Counted from the first letter of the stretch, positions 1 to 6,032 are shown. The stretch: DNA of 12,580 nucleotides from an uncultured Bacillaceae bacterium (GCA_937951955.1 CALGAD010000094.1:1-12580), one strand, 5' to 3'. Notes: generated by a model not told the origin, from the sequence alone. Made by a program: numbers and translations.

Positions 1-30
1 CCCCTTTTGTACTTTTTGAAAGGATAAACG

Positions 31-1209
31 CTAGGGTAGCCATTGAAACATATGCTGCATCAATTCATCGTACTTGTTCCTGGCCTCCGGCAACTGAAAG
101 TTTTCGGCATCCTGTAAAGGAACGACCTGGTAGTTCCTGTTGTTTTCACTATATACATAACTCGGATAAAAGTTCGGATTGGATATCTCCAGGAACGTTC
201 CTTCCTCATTGATTGTCTTCGTAATATCGATGGATACCATGCCGCCGAAATCTTTATAAGGATCCGGTGTACTCTGTCCGGTCAGAAAATTGCCTAAAGA
301 ATAGACAACGAATGTTTTTCCTTTATCCGTTTCAATCATTTCCATTGGCTGCAAAACATGAGGATGATGACCGAAGATGATATCCACTCCCATATTTGCT
401 AATTCCATCGCCAGCTTCTTCTGCTCCTGCGATGGAAAGCGTTCATACTCGGTACCCCAGTGGATACTCATCACGATAACATCAGCAATTTTTTCAGCCC
501 GGTAAACCTCATCACGGATTTCATCCAGATCAATCAGATTGACCAAATATTCTTTACCATCGGGAACGGGAATTCCGTTCGTCCCGTATGTATAGGCTAA
601 AAAAGCGACATCGATACCGTTTCGGTGAATAACCCGAATGCGTTTTTTATCCGTCCAATCTTTATAATGACCAACATAGGGGAGGTCTGCTTTTTCATAA
701 TACTCGATAGCCTTTTGAATGGCTTTTTCACCACGGTCTAACGTATGATTATTCGCGGTGGAGACGATGTCGACTCCTGTATCGATTAATGCATCGCCAA
801 CCTCATGGGGACTGTTAAATGACGGATAGGTCGATAAACCGATCTCCGTCCCGCCTAAAATCGATTCTTGATTAGCAATCAAGATGTCGGGTTCTGTCAG
901 TATTGGTTTAAAATGTTCGAACATCGGACGGAAATCATAGCCATCCCCGGTTTTTGCATCATGATACACGCGATCGTGTATTAAAATATCCCCAATTCCA
1001 GCAATCGTGATTGTTTCCTGCCATTCCCGGAAAAACGGTTCACCACTTGCCCGCCGGGACATATTTTCGATTGAAGGCTTTTCTGAATTGACGGATGGCT
1101 CGTTTCTCCAGGGATGACCGGCTTTACCAAACTGCTGTACATTAAAGTAGATAATTGGCAGAATTAATAGTAAAATGAAAGTCAGTAATTTAGGGAATCG
1201 TCTTTTCAT
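31..1209 (-). CDS. CapA/YwtB-family membrane-anchored metallophosphatase-like protein
   Basis: A 392-residue protein of the PGA_cap (CapA/YwtB) family, which adopts a calcineurin-like phosphoesterase fold. Residues 1-23 are basic and then strongly hydrophobic, so it is probably an N-terminal membrane anchor or uncleaved signal with the domain outside the cell. The catalytic-fold motifs are all present: GD at 73-74, NQE at 113-115, TANNHTLDRG at 151-160, SIHWG at 248-252, GHHPHVLQP at 280-288 and YSLGNF at 303-308. The ATG at 1209 is preceded by AGGAG at about 10 nt. Relatives are linked to poly-gamma-glutamate synthesis or anchoring, but no pgsB, pgsC or pgsE genes lie in the window, so a polyglutamate role is only a family-level guess. 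It may instead act on another cell-envelope polymer. The family call is firm; the substrate is unknown. The stop TAG lies 30 bases from the window edge, so downstream partners cannot be seen. Confidence 0.9.
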   Translation of the reverse strand: MKRRFPKLLTFILLLILPIIYFNVQQFGKAGHPWRNEPSVNSEKPSIENMSRRASGEPFFREWQETITIAGIGDILIHDRVYHDAKTGDGYDFRPMFEHFKPILTEPDILIANQESILGGTEIGLSTYPSFNSPHEVGDALIDTGVDIVSTANNHTLDRGEKAIQKAIEYYEKADLPYVGHYKDWTDKKRIRVIHRNGIDVAFLAYTYGTNGIPVPDGKEYLVNLIDLDEIRDEVYRAEKIADVIVMSIHWGTEYERFPSQEQKKLAMELANMGVDIIFGHHPHVLQPMEMIETDKGKTFVVYSLGNFLTGQSTPDPYKDFGGMVSIDITKTINEEGTFLEISNPNFYPSYVYSENNRNYQVVPLQDAENFQLPEARNKYDELMQHMFQWLP

Positions 1210-1266
1210 CTGTAGAAATCTCCTAATTGCAAATTAGACGAAAACTATTGGAACTCGTTTATGATT

Positions 1267-1275
1267 ATTTTAACA
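1267..1275 (-). promoter_or_regulatory. Possible extended -10 for the capA-like gene
   Basis: Reading the minus strand, TGTTAAAAT is an extended -10 (TGn plus TAAAAT) about 60 nt upstream of the capA-like start. The -35 position (GTAAAT) is poor, so this is a weak call resting on the -10 alone. Confidence 0.3.
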
Positions 1276-1326
1276 CAGCATTCATTAAAATTTACTAGTA
1301 AGTTTAATAGAGAAGGGGAGGATGAG

Positions 1327-1791
1327 ATGCCGGGGAAAAAGGCGGTCGCCAGGGGAATTCTGTTTTTGGGAGTTGCGATTCTAATATTTATCCTCGCTGG
1401 ATGCAGTCAACAAGAAAATACAGCTACACCCGAGCAACAAGATGAACCGCTAGAGCCAGTTGTCGTTGATTTACAAGTTCCGGAACACGGAAAAGTCGGT
1501 GAATCGATTACGGTTTTAGCAACGGTCACTCAAGGAGATGAACCGGTAGAAGATGCGGATGAAGTCGTTTTTGAGATTTGGGAAGACGGGAATAAAGATA
1601 ATAGTGAAATGATTGACTATGAACATCATGAAAACGGGACGTACAAAATTGAAACAACGTTTGCCAAAGAAGGCACATATATGATTCAAGTTCATGTAAC
1701 CGCACGGAGAATGCACGTCATGCCCACAAAACAAATCACAATCGGTGATGGTGGTCAGCAAAATGTAGAAGATGATAATGAAAATGATTAA
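1327..1791 (+). CDS. YtkA-like (FixH-related) domain lipoprotein
   Basis: A 154-residue secreted lipoprotein. The frame is open from 1261, but the ATG at 1327 is the likely start: a strong AGGGGAGG sits five bases upstream and the lipoprotein signal follows directly. The signal has basic residues at the N-terminus, a hydrophobic core at residues 10-22 and the lipobox LAGC at 23-26, so Cys26 would be lipidated and the mature protein held on the outer face of the membrane. After an acidic, Gln-rich linker, residues about 45-140 form a beta-rich YtkA-like domain with the typical pattern V-x-F-x-I-W, then NGTYKIETTFAKEGTYMIQVHVTA and a His/Met-containing stretch (RRMHVMP). The biochemical role of this family is not established; its resemblance to FixH and copper-handling domains invites, but does not prove, a metal or respiratory role. 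The C-terminus is very acidic. It ends at the bidirectional terminator at 1913-1943. Confidence 0.8.
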   Translation: MPGKKAVARGILFLGVAILIFILAGCSQQENTATPEQQDEPLEPVVVDLQVPEHGKVGESITVLATVTQGDEPVEDADEVVFEIWEDGNKDNSEMIDYEHHENGTYKIETTFAKEGTYMIQVHVTARRMHVMPTKQITIGDGGQQNVEDDNEND

Positions 1792-1912
1792 TTCGAACGA
1801 TCATATCATTTAAAAGGCTCACATCATTTTTTTAAAAGAACTGAACCATAGAGAATGATGGTTCCATCATAAGGAATTTTCATGCAAATAAGGGTATTGA
1901 ATGCTTTCATTA

Positions 1913-1943
1913 AAAAACGCTCAGATCAACTCTGAGCGTTTTT
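1913..1943. terminator. Bidirectional Rho-independent terminator
   Basis: A perfect 13-bp inverted repeat (AAAAACGCTCAGA / TCTGAGCGTTTTT) with a 5-nt loop. The A-run on one arm and T-run on the other make it work in both directions, so it ends the lipoprotein transcript (plus strand) and the yidC transcript (minus strand, stop codon 10 nt away). Confidence 0.93.
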
Positions 1944-1952
1944 AATTACAAA

Positions 1953-2810
1953 TTATCTTTTTCTTTTCTTCTTCTTTTTCTTCGCCTGGTTTCCCTGTTT
2001 TCCAGATTTATTCGCCTGCGCTGGTTGACTCGTTTGAACTTGATCTTCTTTTTTAGGACCGTACAATTTTTTCGTTAAATAGGTTTGTCCCATAAGGAAA
2101 ACCCCACTAATGCACCAGTACAAGGCAAGAGCTGACATCGTGGAAAACGAAGCAATTAGAATCATCGCCGGAGACATGATTCCCATCATTTTCATTTGTT
2201 GCTGTTGTTCCGGTGTAGTGGCAGCTGACAATGTCATCGAAGTTGTCACTTTAAATTGTAGGTAGTAGGTAATTCCGGCGAGTAACGCTAAAATCCAGTC
2301 AGGTCTTCCCAGATTGAACCAGAGGAAGGAGCTGTTGGCCATTTCTGGAGTTGTATAGATCGCATAGTATAGTCCCATCCAGACAGGCATTTGTAGTAAT
2401 AACGGTAAACAACCCATCGCAAAAGGATTGAAATCATGCTTTTGATACAACTGAATCATTTCTTGTTGAATTCTTTGCTGTTCTTCCTTAGTTTTCGCTT
2501 GTTTGAGCCGTGCCTGGATATCATCAAGTTCCGGCTTCATGACTTCCATTTTTTTACGCATTTCTTGTTGTTTTTTCGCGGAATTTAACGAGAATGGAAG
2601 TAATACGCTTCGAACGAGAATGGTCAAAACGATAATCGATATACCGTAACTGCCTCCAAAAAAGGTTGCCAATCCATTCAGTACCTGACGCAATGGATTC
2701 ACGAGATAATCATGGAAAAATTCGCCTTCATTCATAAAACTAGAACATCCAGATAAAAAGGTGATGGCGATTAATAATGTAACGATGAGTAAAGTGCGTT
2801 TTCTTTTCAC
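1953..2810 (-). CDS. yidC: Membrane protein insertase YidC/OxaA, lipoprotein type (YidC2/YqjG-like)
   Basis: Inserts and folds membrane proteins, alone or with SecYEG. Counting from the GTG at 2810 it has 285 residues. It has a lipoprotein signal (LSGC, Cys22), typical of Gram-positive YidC. Residues about 56-75 form the first conserved helix with the essential groove arginine (TILVRSVLLP, Arg67). A basic coiled-coil hairpin follows (KKQQEMRKKMEVMKPELDDIQARLKQ), then the NPFAMGCLPLLLQMPVWMGLY signature, three more membrane segments and a tail ending KKKKKKRKR, suited to ribosome contact. A TTG at 2813 is also in frame, but AGGAGG lies only 4 nt from it and 7 nt from the GTG, so GTG is preferred. 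The SD and start lie inside a 13-bp RNA stem with the end of the upstream MifM-like gene. That arrangement points to the inducible paralogue (B. subtilis yqjG/yidC2) rather than spoIIIJ; a second yidC would be expected elsewhere in the genome. Confidence 0.93.
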   Translation of the reverse strand: MKRKRTLLIVTLLIAITFLSGCSSFMNEGEFFHDYLVNPLRQVLNGLATFFGGSYGISIIVLTILVRSVLLPFSLNSAKKQQEMRKKMEVMKPELDDIQARLKQAKTKEEQQRIQQEMIQLYQKHDFNPFAMGCLPLLLQMPVWMGLYYAIYTTPEMANSSFLWFNLGRPDWILALLAGITYYLQFKVTTSMTLSAATTPEQQQQMKMMGIMSPAMILIASFSTMSALALYWCISGVFLMGQTYLTKKLYGPKKEDQVQTSQPAQANKSGKQGNQAKKKKKKRKR

Positions 2811-2864
2811 CAATATTCCTCCTCAAATTTTTCATGCAAATGTTAATACATAGAGAAATATTGG
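2810..2864 (-). promoter_or_regulatory. SD- and start-codon-sequestering stem-loop controlling yidC translation
   Basis: In the minus-strand RNA, CCAAUAUUUCUCU (last codons of the upstream peptide gene, 2864-2852) pairs with GGAGGAAUAUUGG (2822-2810). This gives 13 consecutive pairs, 11 Watson-Crick and 2 G-U, around a 29-nt loop that holds the peptide gene's stop codon. The 3' arm contains GGAGG of the yidC Shine-Dalgarno, the whole spacer, the TTG and the first base of the GTG start. When the stem forms, yidC should be silent; a ribosome held on the upstream peptide's acidic codons (84-87) would cover the 5' arm and free the SD. This is the geometry of the B. subtilis mifM-yidC2 switch. The helix is read directly from sequence; its function is inferred. 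Confidence 0.85.
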
Positions 2865-3127
2865 CTATCTGGATCTTCCCCCATGCTTTCCTTCCGACGG
2901 ATTGTTTTCGGAAGCCATACAATCATAGGGACAATGTTTGGAGCGGTATTGGCAACCATCATTTTCGGTGGTTGAAATATCGTCTGATGAATGTTGTAAT
3001 ATTCTGTTGTCCAGCTTACCCGATTAAACCAAAGGCAAGATAAGGAAAAGAACATAGACATAAAAAAACTGGCATAAAGTGACCAAAAAATAAAATCATG
3101 CCAATTTTCTACCATAAAATCGATCAT
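2843..3127 (-). CDS. mifM: MifM-like regulatory membrane peptide (candidate ribosome-arrest leader of yidC)
   Basis: A 94-residue peptide encoded just upstream of yidC, in the same orientation. The ATG at 3127 is chosen because AAGGAG lies 8 nt upstream; an in-frame TTG two codons earlier is too close. Residues 11-34 form one hydrophobic membrane segment. The C-terminus aligns without gaps, at an offset of two residues, with the B. subtilis MifM arrest region as I recall it (R69-I-T-T-W73-I-R-K-V-F-R79...D86-E-E-D89): here M68, W71, L72, K74, R77, E84, D85, D87. MifM has 95 residues, almost the same length. In B. subtilis the nascent chain stalls its own ribosome when YidC fails to insert it, which turns on yidC2. 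Differences are notable: Pro67-Met68 replaces Arg-Ile, Pro73 replaces Arg75, and Arg-Lys-Glu replaces Met-Asn-Ser. The gene is clearly real (promoter, SD, operon); arrest activity is inferred from position, RNA structure and the partial motif. Confidence 0.75.
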   Translation of the reverse strand: MIDFMVENWHDFIFWSLYASFFMSMFFSLSCLWFNRVSWTTEYYNIHQTIFQPPKMMVANTAPNIVPMIVWLPKTIRRKESMGEDPDSQYFSMY

Positions 3128-3176
3128 GATCAAGACTCCTTAATACTTTCCCTATGAAAAGTTCAAAGTGATTTTA

Positions 3177-3205
3177 ATTTTAAAGATTTTCATGAATAGT
3201 GTCAA
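3177..3205 (-). promoter_or_regulatory. Sigma-A promoter of the mifM-like/yidC operon
   Basis: On the minus strand TTGACA (3205-3200) and TAAAAT (3182-3177) are separated by exactly 17 nt. Transcription would begin near 3170, about 43 nt before the ATG of the MifM-like gene. The -35 is a full consensus match and the -10 matches at five of six positions, so the peptide and yidC are expected to be constantly transcribed, leaving control to translation. Confidence 0.82.
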
Positions 3206-3256
3206 GATACCTCCGGGAATTAAAAAATATTCTTCTAAATCTCTCATTTCTATCAT

Positions 3257-3283
3257 ACCTATTAGTAAACCAAACTAATAGGT
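3257..3283 (+). promoter_or_regulatory. Perfect 10-bp inverted repeat covering the spoIIP ribosome binding site
   Basis: ACCTATTAGT (3257-3266) and ACTAATAGGT (3274-3283) are perfect inverted repeats around a 7-nt spacer, AAACCAA. The right arm contains the TAGGT of the spoIIP Shine-Dalgarno, 7 nt before the ATG. It could be an RNA hairpin masking the SD or a palindromic operator. CATACCTA (3254-3261) also resembles a sporulation sigma-E -10 element, but no convincing -35 is found at the right distance. Confidence 0.55.
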
Positions 3284-3290
3284 GATAATC

Positions 3291-4403
3291 ATGAAACTCA
3301 TCGCAAAACAAATCTTTTTCCTTTTTTCACTAATAGCCATCATAACAACCGTTGTAACGAGCCAATCAAACCTATTTTTTTCCTCGTTCATCGAAGCGGA
3401 AAGTAGAAATAAGTTTTCCTCTGAGCTATTTTTACAAATGATTAGTTCGGAAAATCATTATTTCAGAAAAAACCTCGAGCTGGAAGAAGAGCCACTATTC
3501 ACAGCGGCAATACGATTCGTCACGAATATCAATATAAAAGATGTACGCAGTTTGATTTTTGATGAAATTCCCGGACTTTATATCCATTCCTCGGAAATCA
3601 TAGTTGCCGGTGAAGGAACGGATTTTACAAATTTACCCTTTGAATCCGCTCCACCGATGGAAGAACTATTAAAAGATCGGGAAGTCCTTGAGGAAAGTCT
3701 GGAACATATTGATGATTCTGTCCCCAAGAATATTCCTCAGCCAGAAAAAAACACCGTTTTTATTTATCATTCCCATAACCGGGAGTCGTTCATTCCTCAT
3801 TTAAAAGATACAAACAGTGCCACAACTGCACAACATAAAGATATCAATATAACTCTAGTCGGTCAACGGTTCGGCGAAAAATTAATAGAAAAAGGAATCG
3901 GCGCCCAGGTAGATACGACTGATATTGCTGCAATATTAGGAGAACGGAATTTGAAATATGGCCATTCCTATAACATCTCCCGGGAAGTTGTCCAGGAAGC
4001 GATGGTCACGAATAAAGATCTCATGTATTTTATCGACATTCATCGGGACAGCGCCAGGAGAGAAACAACCACTACAACGATCAACGGCGAAACTTACGCT
4101 AAACTATTTTTTGTCCTCGGTAAAAGCCAACCGAATTACGAACAAAATGAGCAATTTGCCATCGAACTCAATAATCGTATCAAAGAAAAATATCCGAACC
4201 TGACCCGGGGAATTGTCCGAAAAGCAAGGGATGGTAGAAATAATGGTATCTACAATCAAGATTTATCCCCGAATTCCATCATCATCGAAATCGGTGGACC
4301 GGAAAACACATTGGATGAAATGTATCGCACGGTCGATATCCTGGCCGAGATCTTTGCCGAGTATTACTGGGAAGATGCGGTAGAGGTCAGCGGTAACTCA
4401 TAG
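3291..4403 (+). CDS. spoIIP: Stage II sporulation protein P (engulfment peptidoglycan hydrolase)
   Basis: SpoIIP is the amidase/endopeptidase of the SpoIID-SpoIIM-SpoIIP complex, which degrades septal peptidoglycan so that the mother-cell membrane can engulf the forespore. From the ATG at 3291 it has 370 residues; AGGTG six bases upstream supports this start over the in-frame GTG at 3282. Residues 7-24 are a membrane anchor that places the enzyme on the outer face. The catalytic domain runs from about residue 150 to the end, with FIYHSHNRESF (157-167; His160, His162, Glu165), the INITLVGQRFGEKL block (186-198), DIHRDSARRETTTTTINGE (249-267; His251) and IIEIGGPENTLDEMYRT (331-347; Glu333), all characteristic of the family. 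In B. subtilis the gene follows gpr; here it stands alone, divergent from the yidC unit. SpoIIP is a mother-cell sigma-E gene in Bacillus, and a palindrome lies on its SD. It shares a hairpin terminator with convergent plsY. Confidence 0.92.
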   Translation: MKLIAKQIFFLFSLIAIITTVVTSQSNLFFSSFIEAESRNKFSSELFLQMISSENHYFRKNLELEEEPLFTAAIRFVTNINIKDVRSLIFDEIPGLYIHSSEIIVAGEGTDFTNLPFESAPPMEELLKDREVLEESLEHIDDSVPKNIPQPEKNTVFIYHSHNRESFIPHLKDTNSATTAQHKDINITLVGQRFGEKLIEKGIGAQVDTTDIAAILGERNLKYGHSYNISREVVQEAMVTNKDLMYFIDIHRDSARRETTTTTINGETYAKLFFVLGKSQPNYEQNEQFAIELNNRIKEKYPNLTRGIVRKARDGRNNGIYNQDLSPNSIIIEIGGPENTLDEMYRTVDILAEIFAEYYWEDAVEVSGNS

Positions 4404-4411
4404 TTTCAATG

Positions 4412-4448
4412 AGAAAGGCTAAGTGAAATGACTTCACTTAGCCTTTCT
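4412..4448. terminator. Bidirectional hairpin between spoIIP and plsY, overlapping the plsY 3' end
   Basis: AGAAAGGCTAAGTGAA (4412-4427) and its perfect complement (4433-4448) form a 16-bp stem with a 5-nt loop. The right arm encodes the last codons and stop of plsY on the minus strand. T-runs next to the stem are short (CTTTCT on either strand), so termination is likely but not textbook. Confidence 0.75.
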
Positions 4449-5048
4449 AAATAGCTTTACTTTCGGTTCTTCCTTGTTCAAGATTCGCTTGATATTCGCC
4501 CGATGGCGGTAAACAATAAATATCGCAAATGTTCCTACCATAACAATTAAAAAGGGATCAAGTTTAACAATCGAATAAATGACTGCTGCAATTGAGGCGA
4601 CCATGGATGATAAAGAAACGTACTGTGAAAGCAATAAAGTTATAGCAAAAACGAGAATAAGAAACGTGAACAAGAACGGATCATAATACAACACAACGCC
4701 GGCTGACGTTGCCACCGCTTTTCCACCCCGTAAACCGGCAAAAATCGGATACATATGGCCAATCGCCGCAACAAGCCCCACGATTAGTGGATGGATGTCA
4801 AAACTTAACGGACCGATCCACATCGTATATAATTGTGGGAGACTGGCGGCTAAAGTTCCTTTTAAAATATCCATTAGAATGACCGTAATACCAGCTTTTG
4901 CCCCAAGAACGCGGAAAGCATTTGTACCACCTAGATTGCCGCTGCCATGCTCACGAATATCCGTTTTATAAAAAAGCTTACCGATAATTAATCCGGAAGG
5001 TATAGAGCCGAAAATATAAGCTAAAAATAAAATGATTGCAATATCCAT
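4434..5048 (-). CDS. plsY: Acyl-phosphate:glycerol-3-phosphate acyltransferase PlsY
   Basis: PlsY transfers an acyl chain from acyl-phosphate (made by PlsX) to position 1 of glycerol-3-phosphate, the first committed step of phospholipid synthesis, within the cytoplasmic membrane. From the ATG at 5048 it has 204 residues; AAGGAG lies 7 nt upstream of this codon but only 1 nt from the in-frame ATG at 5054, so 5048 is preferred. The protein is almost entirely hydrophobic, with about five to seven membrane segments. The conserved loops are present: GSIPSGLIIGKLFYKTDIRE (14-33) followed by HGSGNLGGTNAFRVLG (34-49), and HMYPIFAGLRGGKAVATSAG (98-117). The short C-terminus is basic. It lies divergent to yneT and parE-parC, the arrangement I recall for yneS in B. 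subtilis. Its last codons lie inside the shared spoIIP/plsY terminator. Confidence 0.95.
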   Translation of the reverse strand: MDIAIILFLAYIFGSIPSGLIIGKLFYKTDIREHGSGNLGGTNAFRVLGAKAGITVILMDILKGTLAASLPQLYTMWIGPLSFDIHPLIVGLVAAIGHMYPIFAGLRGGKAVATSAGVVLYYDPFLFTFLILVFAITLLLSQYVSLSSMVASIAAVIYSIVKLDPFLIVMVGTFAIFIVYRHRANIKRILNKEEPKVKLFRKAK

Positions 5049-5278
5049 ATACATACTCCTTGAAAAAGTGATAGCAATTTAATAATCTTAAAACTGAAGT
5101 GAAATGGAAAGGCTATCCATTAAATCATTAAAAATTATACACGAATGTTGCTGGTTATAAAACATTATAGAACGTTTTTGAAAAATTTTAAACCTTTTTT
5201 AAAATCGTTATAATCAACTATATGCAGGAAAAAAGAATTTTAGTGCGAATTTATATTAATGAAAGGTAGGAGATATGT
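5049..5278. promoter_or_regulatory. Divergent plsY / yneT intergenic region
   Basis: About 230 bp of AT-rich DNA between divergent genes. On the minus strand TATAAT boxes occur at 5139-5134 and 5169-5164; the second has TTTAAA (5192-5187) at 17 nt and is the better plsY candidate. On the plus strand TATAAT at 5209-5214 is a plausible yneT -10, with only a poor -35 (TTTTAA). A 6-bp inverted repeat (AATGGA / TCCATT, 5103-5121) would lie in the plsY leader; its function is unclear. No small gene is seen. Confidence 0.4.
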
Positions 5279-5695
5279 ATGGAAAATCCATCTTTACAAG
5301 AAATAGGTGAAATTTTAAAAAAGGCGAAACGGATTGCTGTGGTTGGATTGAGCGATAATCCAGAACGTACATCCTATCAAGTTACAAAAGCGATGCAGGA
5401 AGCGGGATATGAAATCATCCCGGTAAATCCGAATGTCGATGAAGTTCTCGGTGAAAAAGCGGTCGATTCCTTAAAAGATATTGAAGGTCATGTCGACATT
5501 GTGAACATCTTCCGCCGCAGCGAATACTTACCGGAAATCGCCAGAGAATTTGTAGAAATTGATGCCGATGTCTTCTGGGCACAGCAGGGTATCGTGAACG
5601 AAAAAGCTTATGAATTTTTAAAGAAACACAATGTCACCGTGATTATGGATCGGTGCATTAAAGTAATGCATGCTTTGACAATCGGTAAAAACTAA
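5279..5695 (+). CDS. yneT: CoA-binding Rossmann-fold protein (YneT family)
   Basis: A 138-residue stand-alone CoA-binding domain, related to the N-terminal domain of succinyl-CoA synthetase alpha chains. The nucleotide-binding start is IAVVGLSDNPERTSYQVTKAM (residues 19-39), where the glycine and serine of VGLSDNPER would contact CoA. The next strand, EIIPVNPNVDEVLGEKAVDSL, and the DIVNIFRRSEYLPEIAREFVE segment are family hallmarks, and DRCIKVMH lies near the C-terminus. AGGAG stands 6 nt before the ATG. The gene sits directly before parE, a gene order shared as I recall with B. subtilis, but it has its own strong terminator, so it is not simply part of the parE operon. The physiological role of stand-alone CoA-binding proteins of this type is not established; there is no catalytic domain. 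Confidence 0.88.
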   Translation: MENPSLQEIGEILKKAKRIAVVGLSDNPERTSYQVTKAMQEAGYEIIPVNPNVDEVLGEKAVDSLKDIEGHVDIVNIFRRSEYLPEIAREFVEIDADVFWAQQGIVNEKAYEFLKKHNVTVIMDRCIKVMHALTIGKN

Positions 5696-5721
5696 AGGTC
5701 AAAATCGAACTAACCGATAAC

Positions 5722-5763
5722 AAGGAAGGACGACATGCTACATGTCTCCTTCCTTTATTTCTT
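5722..5763 (+). terminator. Rho-independent terminator after yneT
   Basis: AAGGAAGGA-C-GACATG (5722-5737) pairs with CATGTCTCCTTCCTT (5741-5755). This gives 15 bp with one bulged C and a 3-nt loop, followed by TTTATTTCTT. Confidence 0.9.
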
Positions 5764-5851
5764 GTAAAGGAGTTACTCTTCAGTCATAAAAGATGTGCAA
5801 ACAACTGGATGAACTTTGGTATAATGAAATTCATGCCGTTCTATAGCAAAA

Positions 5852-5881
5852 TTGACAGAACCCGAACAGTCGTTCTATAAT
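5852..5881 (+). promoter_or_regulatory. Sigma-A promoter of parE-parC
   Basis: TTGACA (5852-5857) and TATAAT (5876-5881), both full consensus, separated by 18 nt. A LexA-type box fills most of the spacer, so repressor binding would exclude RNA polymerase. Confidence 0.78.
5863..5876 (+). promoter_or_regulatory. Candidate LexA (DinR) SOS box in the parE promoter
   Basis: CGAACAGTCGTTCT matches the Bacillus LexA box CGAACRNRYGTTYC at 12 of 14 positions; the misses are T at position 8 and the final base. Both half-sites, CGAAC and GTTC, and the 4-nt spacer are intact. It lies between the -35 and -10 elements, a standard repressing position. I recall parE-parC being reported among LexA-controlled genes in B. 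subtilis. Confidence 0.65.
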
Positions 5882-6032
5882 TGTTTCACAAAACCCGTTC
5901 GTGCTGCTTTTTTCTATTGATATAATAGAATAGGAAAAATTGCCACACTGATTTAGCACTTGTACGATCGGTACCATGGGCTCCCAAATACATAGAAAAG
6001 ATTGGTATACGTTAGTTGAAAGGGGAATGGTT

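Larger units (their letters stand above)
5764..6032 (+). promoter_or_regulatory. parE-parC upstream control region
   Basis: About 270 bases without a gene. It holds a weak extended -10 (TGGTATAAT, 5817-5825), the main SOS-box promoter (5852-5881), a pair of imperfect 34-bp direct repeats (5837-5904) and a further TATAAT with TGA before it (5921-5926) lacking a good -35. The main promoter would give a leader of roughly 145 nt before the parE GTG. Confidence 0.5.

Noticed and set aside
1..30. CCCCTTTTGT at the window edge matches part of the inverted-repeat element (10523-10532)
   Set aside because: Only ten bases of low complexity at a truncated edge; chance is likely and it cannot be extended.
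1223..1237. CTAATT-GCA-AATTAG palindrome next to the capA-like SD
   Set aside because: Short and AT-only arms; too weak to claim as an operator or riboregulator.
1516..1761. Minus-strand frame inside the YtkA-like lipoprotein gene
   Set aside because: It lies wholly within a well-supported lipoprotein gene and has no SD or recognisable protein features, so it is a shadow frame.
1843..1864. GAACCAT / ATGGTTC hairpin with 8-nt loop
   Set aside because: No T-run follows and a far stronger terminator lies 50 bp downstream, so I see no function to assign.
2834..3043. Open frame of 69 codons on the plus strand, antisense to the MifM-like gene
   Set aside because: No SD, no recognisable protein features, and it overlaps the better supported minus-strand gene.
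3257..3283. Reading the spoIIP palindrome as a FapR lipid-regulator site
   Set aside because: The TTAGT/ACTAA ends are similar, but the centre does not fit the FapR consensus as I recall it, and spoIIP is not an expected target.
5976..6032. N-terminal extension of ParE by 19 residues
   Set aside because: No SD at the upstream ATG, and the extension is not part of the conserved ParE N-terminus; the GTG at 6033 has a well-spaced SD.
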